Positions 23,040-34,412 of a stretch of DNA of 64,000 nt are shown one piece after another. This DNA comes from Dipteronia dyeriana (Eukaryota > Streptophyta > Magnoliopsida > Sapindales > Sapindaceae). A program made the position numbers and the translations under genes. Every line of letters begins with the position of its first letter. The first letter of the stretch is position 1. The stretch is from positions 10,403,596-10,467,595 of the forward strand of contig CM065298.1 in NCBI GenBank assembly GCA_032871835.1. Reading direction: 5' to 3'. The notes beneath the pieces are model-generated. The model saw only the letters and a program-made list of their open reading frames with translations, was not told the origin of the DNA and did no database searches.

Positions 23040-23749
23040 AGATAATTATCCCGATGACCATCAACTCTTATAACCACTATCAAAATGATCATCGGATGGA
23101 GATGTTAAAAATGACCATTTTTAGTAAACAATGTTACACTAATTACCATTCCATCCATTTTCATTAAATTTCATCAAATAAATGGTATTTTGGTAAATAA
23201 GGGGATGTCATTAATTTATTTTAGATATTTTTAGAAATCAAATTTTTCTTTTGATTTTTGAAATAAATAATTATATTTAATGTGTGTATATACGTATAGT
23301 ATATCCCATATATATATATTTCTTTCCAACTTATCTCAAATATACTTTTTAGAATTTTAATCTTCTAAAAAAATAAATTTTATATATATATCTTTTCAAC
23401 TTATCACAAATATATTTTTTAGAATTTTTAGATTTTGTAATCTTAATCTTCTAAGAAAAACATTAAATATAATTATTTGTTTGATATATATGTTATACGT
23501 ATATACATACATTAAATATAATTATTTGTTTCAAAAAAGCAAAAGAAAAATTGATCTCCAAAAAATATCTAAAATAAATTAATGATATCCCCTTATTTAC
23601 CAAAATACCACTTATTGGATGGAAATGGATGGAATGACCATTAGTGTAACATTGTTTACCATAAATGGTCATTTTGAAACTGATTCCCCATCCGGTGGCC
23701 ATTTTGATAGTGGTGGCAAGAGTTGATGGCCACCGGGGTGATTATCCCT
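23040..23749. mobile_element. Mutator-like MITE with long terminal inverted repeats
   Basis: The two arms (about 23040-23215 and 23560-23749) are inverted copies: GACCATCAACTCTT, TGACCATTT, AACAATGTTACACTAAT, ATTTTGGTAAATAAGGGGAT and TTTATTTTAGATATTTT are shared in order. The flanks AAAAGAAAT (23031-23039) and AAAAGAAAA (23750-23758) form a 9-bp duplication with one mismatch, as expected for Mutator-like elements. It is 710 bp and non-coding. Confidence 0.85.
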
Positions 23750-23758
23750 AAAAGAAAA

Positions 23759-24744
23759 GAAGAAAATGAAGAAGAGAATTTGATCCGCTAGCTAAATATA
23801 GAGAGAGGAGTAGAGAATATGAGATAGGAAAAGAATTATTTCTATTGGAGCTTAAAACTGTGGGTTCATTAGGTTCCCTTACTAGCCTGATTGATTAAAG
23901 GTAACAAGAGTTACGGTTAATTAGTTGGATTGTCTAATTAAATGTGTTATGAAAGTGACACGTATTTATTTAGGGATTAATTAAATAATGAGATTATTTA
24001 ATTAATAGATTAATAATTATATTAATAATTATATTAATAATTATATTAATTAGATAATTTGATTATATAACTAATGAATTAATAATTATAAATTATTAAT
24101 TGGAGGTTGCATGTTCAAATCATGACCGAGACAAAGATTAAAATAATTAGATTATTTTATTCTTTACTTAGTATTTAAGTTTAAGTCAACTAGGGTTATG
24201 TGGGAGTTAGTTTCCTATTTTACCTAGGACACTTAAATACTACTATCCTTTAATATATAGAAATATATTTGGAAAAATGATTTGTATCTAGTTTTAAATA
24301 TATGTAGACATATATGCGTAACAAGGATACAAGAGACTAACTATGATTCTTTGAACTAAAAATACAAAAACCAAAACCCTAGAAAGTCTAGGAAGATTTT
24401 GGCCAAAGAAAAAAAACCCTAGAAAGTCTAAGAAGATTTCGGCCAAAGAAAAAATAATCTTGTTTATGGTGGCCGAATTTGCCAAAAATAAAAAAAGGAG
24501 TTCTATTCTTCAAGCATTTGCATCCTTCTCTCAGTTCCTGGAAGATTGTGACGAGCTCACACACAGTTACCGGATTGCATGACATAACGAGGAAGACTCT
24601 GTGGTTCATAATCAAAATAAAGCTTAAAGAAATGAAGGAGTTAATATAAAGGGTATGATCTAAATCCATCTTTATATATTCTTATTTGTTGTATACGGTT
24701 TACAAGTTGTATAAAAATTTTAAAACCTCGTTTACACCACGCAA
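23759..24744 (+). repeat. Probable LTR-derived fragment related to 40967-43440
   Basis: It shares TATTGGAGCTTAAA, TAATTAATTA-rich spacers, TTCGGCCAAA-type words and the general order of segments with the solo-LTR-like element at 41-43 kb. Short direct repeats (GAAAGTCTAGGAAGATTTTGG and GAAAGTCTAAGAAGATTTC) lie at 24380-24442. No gene is supported. Confidence 0.4.
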
Positions 24745-25238
24745 TGTAAATCTTGGTTCCTATAGTGGGATTATCAAGCAAATCACCATCTTCTTGAGAC
24801 AACTTCAAGTTTGATTCCATGGGAATTTTGTTTGGTTTGCAACCAAGATAACCAAAATCTGACACAAGTTGAAGGGCATATTGTCTTTGTGCTACAAGAA
24901 TCCTATTATCAGTTCTAGCAACTTCTAAACCCATAAAATATCTCAAATCTCCAAGATCTTTGTGCTTGAAATGACTATTGAGGGATAACTTAAGTTGATC
25001 AACAACATAATTATTATTACTAGCAATTATTATATCATCTACATAAACCAAAATTGCTATAAAAATCTCACCATTTCTCTTGACGAACAATGAGTGATCT
25101 GATGCAGATTGAGTATACCCTTTAGTAATCAAGGCTTGTGAGAATTTACATTTGCCTAGAAGCTTTCTTGAGTCCATACAATTACTTGTGCAAGTGACAG
25201 ACTGGATTTGGAGGTAAAATCTCCCCCTCACTGTGATA
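24745..25238 (-). pseudogene. Copia element B, reverse transcriptase fragment (detached 3' part)
   Basis: On the minus strand: EILPPNPVCHLHK, a stop, LYGLKKASRQ, a frame change, then KFSQALITKGYTQSASDHS, FIAILVYVDDIII (intact YVDD), FKHKDLGDLRYFMGLEVART and GCKPNKIPMESNL. This is the middle of a copia reverse transcriptase. It picks up within a few residues of where the copia frame at 34413-37443 ends (LDVNNAFLYGDL, EEVYM). I infer that the two pieces were one gene before the 25239-34412 block was inserted. The RNase H end is missing. Confidence 0.75.
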
Positions 25239-25637
25239 TCCATGAGAAAGATGTTAGGATTATGAGTTATGTTGGCAAATTCTATGTCAAAACACCTATA
25301 CAAAATACTAAAACATACAACATGAAGATTGGTCACAAAAACTCACACTCTCATTACAATGAGTTAATTCACCTCGACTAATCTTCAACAAGTCTTAAAC
25401 TTTTTCATTCGAGCTTCTCTTGATATCACCTAAAATAAACTTGAAAGTACAAGAATGTACAAGAGAATATATGACAATATATACTTGACAAGAATATGAC
25501 ATTTAAGTTCAAATGGATACGTGTATCCTCCTCCTAAATACATGCATATCCAACAAAAATATCCTATCCAAGTTATTAAATGTCATAAGAAGTTCAATAA
25601 TTAGACAAATACAAAAAGAAGATAGGCTAAAACAATA

Positions 25638-25889
25638 TCATATTTCTTCCCCTTTTTGACATAAAAGGAAGCTAAAAGGTAAAACAAATACCTTGAGATC
25701 ACTTAAGCTTTGCAGGCCACCTGTGCTACCAAAGAACATTGAACGAATTGTTGACCTCACATAATGTTTGGAGGTGGATGTCTTGCTTGAAGAAATGAAT
25801 CCTTCCAAGCTTTTGACTTTTGCATCTTGTTGAACCACCTTTGTGTTTAGCTCCTCTATCTTCTCCCTTGATTCTTGTTTGTTCTCCAT
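25638..25889 (-). pseudogene. Coiled-coil reading frame near the 3' end of the SIRE-like remnant
   Basis: The 83-residue frame has a charged, heptad-like N-terminal part (EKIEELNTKVVQQDAKVKSL) and ends just before the purine tract AAAAAGGGGAAG. SIRE/Maximus elements often carry an env-like frame with coiled coils at this position, so it could be its tail. The sequence alone does not prove this. Confidence 0.3.
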
Positions 25890-28199
25890 ATTAACCTAGC
25901 AAAGGTTACTCAAATCTATACAACATAACAAACTCATCAAGGTATAATGAATCACAAATGTATAAATTTTACTTTTAAGCACATAGGTTATTTTTACCAA
26001 GTTCAACGATTGCATTAACAAACATATCAATTCCAAATATGGAGGAATTGGTTTCAACCACAATCACATCAACCTTAAACATAAAGAAATTCGATTGCAA
26101 CCATAACTACTATCGACCATAAGCGAGGAATTGATTGCAACTACAATCAATTGAATTGATTACAACCTCAACTACTATCGACCCTAAACAATAAGGAATT
26201 GATTATAAATACAATTATATCAACCTCAAGTATGGAGGAGTTGATTGCAATCTCAACTACTATCAACCCTAAATAAGGAGAAGTTGATTTGCAAACCAAT
26301 CGTACAATTATTACAAAATAATTTTCATGCATTATTTGTGATTAAAAATATGAAGGCATGTAACATTATGAAGAATCATCATGCATATCAAGGAATATGA
26401 AATTGCATCTTCAAGATTCATCATTATGCTAATATTTATCAACTTGAAACATGTGAACATATCATAAAATAGAACAAAGTCTAGCATACTATGCTCCCCC
26501 TTAATAAGTGCTCTATCTAAGATCAAGATAGAATATTGTTCACAATGATATCCACATAATCATACATTCAAGCAATTTTAAATAAATCAAACAAATAAGC
26601 TTCACAAACTATGATAATTACACCAAAATTTTCAGTCACTCTTATAATTCTTCTAAAATTGCTAGCAAATCACACTTAAAAGCAAAAAAAAAAAAAAAAA
26701 GTGTGTGAGATTGCTTCTAGCATATATATATAGGAGCATTTGGATTATCAACATGCAAAATATTCATCTATTTATCATAAGCTTTTCCAATTAAGGTCAA
26801 ACCGATTATCATCCGTTATTTTTGCTTTAAGAGAATAGATCTCAACATATAAGCGGGTGTGTGCATGTGGCTCGTCAACCCATTTCTATTTTTCAACCCG
26901 AGCATATCCAATTTTTTTACTATACTCCTCTAAGTTCCTTTTTTATATCCTTTCAAAGATTATTTTAATTGGTTTTTTTTCTTTCAACACTTTTTTGATT
27001 TTTCTAACATAAACATATACACTTCATGATGGTTTTCACTCTGCATAATTGTGTAGCCCTTTCCTACATTAGGTAGATGTACAACCATTAAGTGTTGCCC
27101 TTTCTATAAAGGTGCTCTTAAGTTCTATGTAGTTGCCGAAGCAAAATGAATACTAACCATTGGTCATCTTTCATGTACTAGTCAAAAAACTACTAGGTGC
27201 ATCTATAACTTACTTATTTTCAAACTCAACCTACTTGAGCAAACATATGAGAGAAGCAATATTTGCACTTTTAAAAACCAAGTTTTAAATACTTAGAAGC
27301 ACATTATCTAAAAACAATACAAAGAGATTTACTCAAGATTATTACTTCTCAAGAAAGTAGTTTTCAAAGAATATGAAGCTGATATTTTTAAAAAATATAC
27401 CACTCATCAATCAAACAAGTATAGAATATAACACATGCATCATGAACGTGATCTTTGTGAACAATTTCATTAAATGATCTTTAGATGACAATTATTTAAA
27501 AAGAAACATATGTATCTTAAACATGCTCTCTAGAATAATATGCCACATGATGTCGTACATACAAAGAGTTGAAAAGATGAAACAAGAAAGCATGCTTAAG
27601 AGTATAAATCTATCTTAGGTAGCTTTTTCATCAATGTAAGATCTTCGCCCTTTTTTTGAGCTCTCTTGCCTTGTTTGTTCTAATGATAACAAGTTGTTGG
27701 TGTGTCATTCCAAGAGAATAAAGACCAAACATTTTGAACTCAACCAAACAAATAAAATTGACTTTCTTTGAAGTCTTAACAATCATTAACACCATATAGA
27801 TTCCAAAATGGACTTATCCAAAGTCAATCAATAAATTTTGACAATCATAACAAATTTGTAAGGTAGCTAAGCTCATATCAAGTTGTAGATAAACAAAGCT
27901 AGCTAGCTAAGTTACTCAACAACTTGACACTAATCTTAAAGCTAACTCACATGTGCAAATTACACTAATGGTAAGAGCACTCACCCTTGACCCATTTGGT
28001 CTTGGGTGCACTAAAACATAAACCATCATGATCATTTTTAATGTCAATATCATATCCAGAAGATAAATAATCAACTATATTATGTATAAAGATTTTACTC
28101 AAACACATCATTATTGCCATCAACAAAGATATCATCAAGACCATGATCATGTGAAACACTCTTTTTCATCCAAATCTTCTTAACAATTTTCTTCACATG
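25890..28199. other. Non-coding internal part of the SIRE-like remnant
   Basis: AT-rich, with no pol domain in any frame. At 26035-26300 a loose repeat of about 65-75 bp (GAATTGATTGCAA, CAACTACTATCGACC) occurs about four times. On the minus strand a purine tract TTAAGGGGGAGCATAG lies at about 26490-26505. Confidence 0.5.
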
Positions 28200-29190
28200 A
28201 ATATCATTATCACGCACAATATTCAAAGAGTTATCATGTTTAGAGACATTCAAAGAAGATTTTATCATCTCATTAGCATGTATCTCATTCTCTAGTTTGC
28301 ATTGTCTAATATACTCATATCATCTAAGTTTAATATGCCCTACAATAATGCAAAAATGGCAAACCGAGATAAATCGGTAGATGTTACTATTAAGCGAGAG
28401 TGTACCAATGGTGAAGCCTCCTTACTCTTCTTGATTTTGCATTTGACCTTGGAAGGATTGGCTTTTGAGATCCTCTTGTTCCTTAATGACTTGCTTTTAG
28501 TTGTAGGAGACTCCGTTTGCTCATCTGTAAAGCCTAAGTCACTTGAATATCCATGAAGTCTACCAATATTGTTGGCCTTCATGATTACCAACTCCTCTTC
28601 TTTGCCTTTGATCGTTTTCTTCAAGAAAAATAAATTATTAGCAAAATCACTCATTAAATTTTTCTAACACATGAGTGTCTTCAACCATCTTCATTTCTTG
28701 ACATCTGATCACTTCTCTCTTTACTTCAAATTCCTTATAGCTTCATCTCTTTCCTTCTCAAGAGTTTGAACTTTTGCCATCAAGTTGAAGCTGGTGGTCT
28801 TTGACTTGCAATTTTCTTCATTGAGTTGCAAATACAAGTGATCATGTCTTGCTTGATTGTCCTTCGGGAAATCCTCTTTTTCATCTTCATTTTATTTTTG
28901 ATCCGAAGTCGTGTCACGTACGTAGTTACCTACATAAATATTTTCTTCCAAGGAATCCAGTTCCTCCTCATCTTCGCTTTTGTCACTAATATTCTCTTTA
29001 AGCTTATCAACAAAATTGTTATTAGACAAATACCAAGAATAAAATACATGACCACATTCATGGATAACTTGAAGAATATCTCATACCTTTTTTGTTTCCC
29101 AACAAGAGATGGACAATCAACACAAACAATATTGGACTTAAGGTTGTTATTCATTGTAAGTAAATAACCTTGTAGATCCTGAATCACAAT
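28200..29190 (-). pseudogene. SIRE/Maximus-like copia gag remnant
   Basis: The clearest mark is a zinc knuckle on the minus strand at 28320-28361: CHFCIIVGHIKLR, followed by TGA where the last Cys should be. After it comes YEYIRQCKLENEI, typical of this lineage. The basic linker (SKSLRNKRISKANPSKVKCK) precedes it. The frame shifts repeatedly up to the primer site at 29206. No intact start is kept. Confidence 0.55.
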
Positions 29191-29205
29191 AATTACCTTA
29201 AGTGA

Positions 29206-29220
29206 CCGGCTTTGATACCA
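29206..29220 (-). other. Primer-binding site of the SIRE-like element
   Basis: TGGTATCAAAGCCGG on the minus strand is close to the initiator-Met tRNA complement TGGTATCAGAGC used by copia elements. It abuts the LTR end at 29221. Confidence 0.65.
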
Positions 29221-29886
29221 ATTAAAATTCCTATAAGGTTATGAACTAAACAACCTAGAGGGGGTTAATAGATTGACACTCTATATTTAATACTTTCTCG
29301 ATGCTCTTGTCAAACACTTGGTGAGCATACAAATTAACAATTATTATGATTGTCAATATATTAAAACTATCACATGTAGGCTCAATTCACCACCCTTAGT
29401 CTACACTTATAAATTCACAAATGTCAAAGTATGTGATACACTTAACCAGTGTTCTAGTAAGTGTTAGACGCTAGTCAGGCGGAGACCCAGTGCCTAGCGC
29501 TTATGCCGATTAGTGGGGGATTAATTAGGGATTAATCGGAAAACTCAATTACATACAAATTCCAATTAGAACTCAAAAGAAAATTATTTCCAGCTAATTG
29601 TTTCCAAATCCAATCATAAACCAATCCAAATCCCTAATTATCAAATCCAAAGAAAATTCTTTCCAAATCCATAAATGCCAAATTACCATCAAAATTCAAT
29701 CATAAACCAATCCAAATCCCTAAATACCCATCCAAATGCAATCACAAACCAATCCAAATCCAAAATAAATATACAATCAAATCAAAATGACAAATTCCAA
29801 GTTCTAAATTCTATCAAACATCAACAAGTCAACAACAATCAAAATGCAAATCATAAAACAGGAAATGAAAAAATTATATAAGTCAC

Positions 29887-32266
29887 TTAGTCTAAGTCTC
29901 CTTGTCCAAGGATATCGGCACACTCTTCATCGGACTTAAACTGAACTTCAATTTCTTCATCCATATCATCATCCGTTTCTGGATCGAGCTCTACTTCTTC
30001 ATCAGCATCATCAACAAGCCATTCATATGCATTAATAGCAACACTTGCTTCTAGCACCTCAACTTTCTTCTCCTTGTCTCTTAACCTTTTGTGTCTGTTC
30101 ATCAATTCAACATTAAACTTGACGTACACTAGATTGTTCAATCGACCAACATCTAGTCTATTCCTTTTCTTCGTATGTATCTATATAAATCAATAAATAA
30201 TAAAACATAAAACATAACTATAGTATAAATTATAAAATATAAAATATAAATATGTTATTTATGAGTTATGAGTTACCCCCTCAAAAGTGCTTAAATTCTT
30301 TTCGCATCCGGATGAACTACTAGTTAAAGAGAGGATCCTAATTGCTACTCTTTGCAAGTTAGGCGTCTGAGATCCATACATTTTCCACCATTGAACTACA
30401 TAAAAAGAATAAATGATAAATAATTTATAAAATAAATATTAACATAAACATGAACAATAAAAAGAATTGAATAATTTTGTAGTTTTCTAACCTGGATCGT
30501 AATTGTCATCATTATTTAAACATCCTTTTACCGCCAATGGCTTTCCAAATGAACCCTCTTTCCTGTTATATTTGGTGAACTCAATATTCACAACGATATC
30601 TTGCATATCAAAGTTATTAGGAAAGTACATATCTGCAAATGTAGTAAACCCGGTAGAAATTACATCATCACAAAAAATTAATAAATCCTTATAGAAATAA
30701 TAGGGATTTAATAGATAAACAGTCAAATGTAGTGGAGTATCTAACTGATCTTTGGATTTCTTATCAATAATTGCAAAGATATATAGATAATGTTGTTCAA
30801 CACCTCTTTTATCTCAAGCTTTGCTTGTTAAAGCTCTCCATATAAAAAGGCCATGGACGGCCTTTGATCCCCATCAACCAATCGAAGCACTTTCACCAAT
30901 GGACCAAATACTTTTAAGCACAAGTTCACACCATTCCAAAAACCAAGGCTCATATAGTTGAGTAGACATCTCTCCCTTTAACGGTGTTCGCCCATTTGCA
31001 CTTTTCTCATTCGACGCTAGTAAACATTTGTCTTAACCCATCCTTTTTCGCCACCAAACTTTCCAAGCTTAGGAAAGCTGAGCAAACCTAGTGACTCTCG
31101 GCCTCACTATATCCCTCATTTTTGTAAAGCTCCTCATTAACGACAACGTTTTATGATATGCATAAACAAAGATTGTGAAAGCTTTTGCCGAATCGATGAA
31201 CTTCTTGTACTTTGGTAGTTTGCCAATACTTTCAAGAATCAAGTTAATGGTGTGAGTAGCACACGAGCTCAAAAAAGCATGTGGCATCTTCTCCTTCAAT
31301 AACTTTACAGCAGCCATATTGTTGGATGCATTGTCAGTGACCACCTGAAGAACATTATGTGCCCCAACTTGTTGAATCCCCTTCAACACATACTAAAAAA
31401 TATATTCACCGGTGTGTGCCTCGTCAGAGCATTCCTTAGACGAAAAGAAAGTGGTTTCTTCCCTACAATTCACACACAGGTTCATGATACTCCTCCTTTT
31501 TTTGTCCGTCCAAGCATCCGTCATAATTGAGCATCCAGTAAGTGTCCACTCTTCTTCTTGGTTTTTGATGGCAACTTTGGTTTTGTCAACCATTTTCTTC
31601 AATAGTGTTTCCCTTAACTACCATGGAATTGGAGGTTAGAAACTCGGTCCAAGTTGACCAATTGCACGTGCCATTCGTTTGAAGCTGTCACCGTCAATGA
31701 CATTAAAATGAATGCTCGCTTCATACACCTATTGTGCCATATATTCTTGCACTGCTGATGTTCTCTCTTTAAAGACTGATTCATTAATGTTTTGTTGTCT
31801 CAAAGACCTACCACTGAGAGAACTATACTCGATGGACTTTGTAAATTTGTCCATAGAGCCAAGAAAATTAGGCCCTTTCATTGTCCTTAAGGACCCTAAC
31901 CCTTCCATTTCCTCACATTCATCTTTGCCACTGATATTCACTCTTGCTCTTATCTCATCTTCTTCCTTTCTCTTATTTCTCTTCTTGTTTTTGGTATCAT
32001 CAATTATTTTTCTACATAAATCAGTATTCTACTTTGTTGACTTCGAACACGAAGCCACGTTTCGCTTTATGTGACCGATATGTTCTTTCATTCTATATAC
32101 CCCCCCCCCCCCCCCCCCCCCCCCCCCTGAAATTGTCTTTCCACACAGAATGCATTTCACTTTATCCAAATTATTTGCATCAATCAATTGGCCAAACTCC
32201 CACCCAATTTCATTTCAACACGAAATTGGCATCAGAGGAACCCGAAGCATTGGGCAATGAACTCAT
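29887..32266 (-). pseudogene. hAT transposase (BED finger, DUF659, hAT C-terminal dimerisation)
   Basis: The start is ATG at 32264-32266 (MSSLPNASGSSDANF). A BED zinc finger follows: VKCILCGKTISGG, then a run of 28 Gs on the coding strand, then KEHIGHIKRNVASC. Next are DUF659-type segments (IHFNVIDGDSFKRMARAIGQ, KMVDKTKVAI, IMTDAWTDKKRRSIMN, LQVVTDNASNNMAAVKLL, CATHTINLILESIGKL). The C-terminal part has kept introns: an exon ending at 30492 (YYFYKDLLIF), exon 30276-30395 (VQWWKMYGSQTPNLQRVAIR, SSSSGCEKN) and exon 29887-30180 (IHTKKRNRL, ending in an acidic tail). Splice ends are GT-AG. Several stops and the G run make it non-functional as it stands. Confidence 0.88.
32100..32127. repeat. Poly-C run inside the BED finger
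   Basis: There are 28 consecutive Cs. It falls between the two zinc-ligand halves of the transposase finger and would add a long glycine stretch or shift the frame. The true length may be affected by sequencing. Confidence 0.85.
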
Positions 32267-34288
32267 GTTAAAATCTGAAATCAAAATATAAAATAAAATA
32301 AAATCCTAATTCACAATTCACAAAACAAAAGACACAACAAAACAAAGTGAATAAAATTGTATCAATTCACAATTGACAATTGACAATTCACAAATGTTAT
32401 TACAGTTCACAATTCGCAAATGTTATTAACAAAAAAACATTTGGGCAAATTGACAATTTCCTTTTTTTGGTTATCTTCTTTCTAATAATTTAATTGACAA
32501 ATTGATGTATTAATAATTTAATTAAGAGGGTTAACCAAGTTCTGTCTCCAACTATTTTTCTATTATAAATTTATAATTTATTCAGCTGGATCTTCAAAGC
32601 TACAGCCTACAGGAGCTAAATCAAGTCTCATATACACGTATCGATTGCTTGTGAATATGTGATTATTGTAGTTTCCAACCTATTCAATATTCATTCAAAA
32701 GAATCAAAACAACACAGGACAATAAAACCAGAAAACCAAAGCAACACCAGAACAACACAAGGGCACACGATAACACCAAACAATCAACATTGGAGACAGA
32801 TTTTCAGTGAAGGGATAGATATAATTACAAACAATACCAAACAAGAAGAAAGATGAGTGTTTTACAAAGTTGCAATACTTTGGATAAACAGATTACGGGA
32901 ATACAACAAAGACGTATAAAAAACTGTAAACATAGTACTGACTTGCAATTATAAACTCAGGACATCTACAAAACAATAGGCTATCATATCACGAGCAATA
33001 TCAGTTCAAAAAATTAAAACAAAACAATACATTCTTCATTCATAATACACTTCTAATAGTATTAAATCGATACTATCTCTAAGCGTGAGAGTGCAGCCCA
33101 AGTTAAACAAAAAAAGAGTTTAAATCGTTAAATTTTCCACATGAGGGAACCATTGAGAGCAAAATTATTGATTGAGAAGACCTTTGCGACTTCAAAAACT
33201 CAAAATCACTAAGCAAAATATGGTTGGATCTCATCCCACATTGAAATGCAACCAAAAGGTCAACTGTTTCCTAAAATATAGATTCTGGATGACTACCAAC
33301 CTACAATTCCTAACGCCAATAGGCAAAGAGTAATATGGGAGAGCTATACACAATGAGAAGAGTTGCATTTCTTGGTATATAAGGTTAATCACTAATCAAA
33401 TTAGGCTTCTGTCTATCATTCGAACAATGGATAGGGATCAAACATTGAGATGCACACACTACACTAGCAAAGTGTAAGAGTTTTAAGATAAGACTACAAC
33501 TCTGAATGTCACATATTTTTTGGAATAGGTATTTATTAACAGACTATCAGGTTAAAGAAAAACAACAAGCAAAGGCCACAGTGCCTCACAAATAGAGCCA
33601 CACCTTCCAACCACACCACCAAACGAAACAGAACAAACAAGAAAACCCCTGCACAGACCACAGCCGCACCAACGAAAGAGAAAAAAAACAAAGAGAAAGG
33701 AAACTCAAGCAAGGCACCCCCCCCCCCCCCCCCCCAACAAAGCAAAAACTGGACAATTAGATATATAAACAATAATCAAATCCCCTGAAGCCCAATTAGG
33801 CACTGAAGCTGAAATCTTAAGATCACAACAAGATTTACCTTGGTGTTTAAATAGAAGAGGATCTTTTACCACTGGTGACAGACCGACGAACTGAAGAGTG
33901 GAGGCTGCTACGACCCGGTGATAGCGGGGGCGACGAAAAACGATAGTTGTCGACGATCTCAATGGCAGGAGGCAGGCGACACAAAGATTTTTTGGGCGAT
34001 TATGTTTGTGAATTGTTTGAATGTTTGGTGACTTTGCCACTTTGGTCGAAGAAGAAAGAAATAGGAGAAATGAAGACTGAAACGACTTCGTTTAAAAAAA
34101 AATTAACTGCCTAGGCGGAGTCAATGCCGTTAACCCCCGTCTAGCCGCCTAACGGCCTAGTTGGCGACTTCCCCGATTAGTCGGCAACAGCATAATTTGG
34201 CCGATTTTCCCATTTTCGCTTCAGTAAGCAGCCGCCTAGCCAATTTTTTTCGATTAATCGGCCTAGGCGGCCGACTTCTAGAACACTG
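32267..34288. other. hAT 5' non-coding side
   Basis: There is no coding sequence. It holds AT-rich DNA, a poly-C run of 19 at 33717-33735, and the subterminal repeat zone from about 34100. The frames at 33536-33772 and 33705-34040 are created by the poly-C run. Confidence 0.6.
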
Positions 34289-34412
34289 CACTTAACACAT
34301 ACAAAACAAGAAACAATATATCTCATATGCAAATATATTCAATGCAAAACAAATTCTGCACGTTGTACTTTGAATATTAGAATATAAATTCACTAAGTAT
34401 GACTTTACAACA

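Larger units (their letters stand above)
29447..34288 (-). mobile_element. hAT transposon, 4842 bp, with perfect 8-bp TSD
   Basis: The ends are CAGTGTTCTAG and CTAGAACACTG, an 11-bp inverted repeat. CACTTAAC lies on both sides (29439-29446, 34289-34296). Subterminal GCCTAGGCGG and CGGCCTAG words crowd both ends, densest at 34105-34280. It encodes a decayed hAT transposase on the minus strand. The perfect duplication and well-kept ends point to a fairly recent insertion. Confidence 0.92.
25239..34412 (-). mobile_element. SIRE/Maximus-like copia remnant inserted in copia B (contains the hAT)
   Basis: The block separates the two parts of copia B. TGATA stands at both edges (25234-25238, 34413-34417) as a possible target duplication. 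In minus orientation it has a 5' LTR end (34412-34297 plus 29446-29221), a Met-tRNA-type primer site at 29206-29220, and gag remnants. A long non-coding tail holds purine tracts (near 26497 and 25650), and a short end segment follows. No pol was found. The two ends do not resemble each other as intact LTRs should, so deletion or rearrangement is likely. Confidence 0.5.

Noticed and set aside
33536..34040. Glycine-rich frames
   Set aside because: Produced by the poly-C run in the hAT non-coding side.
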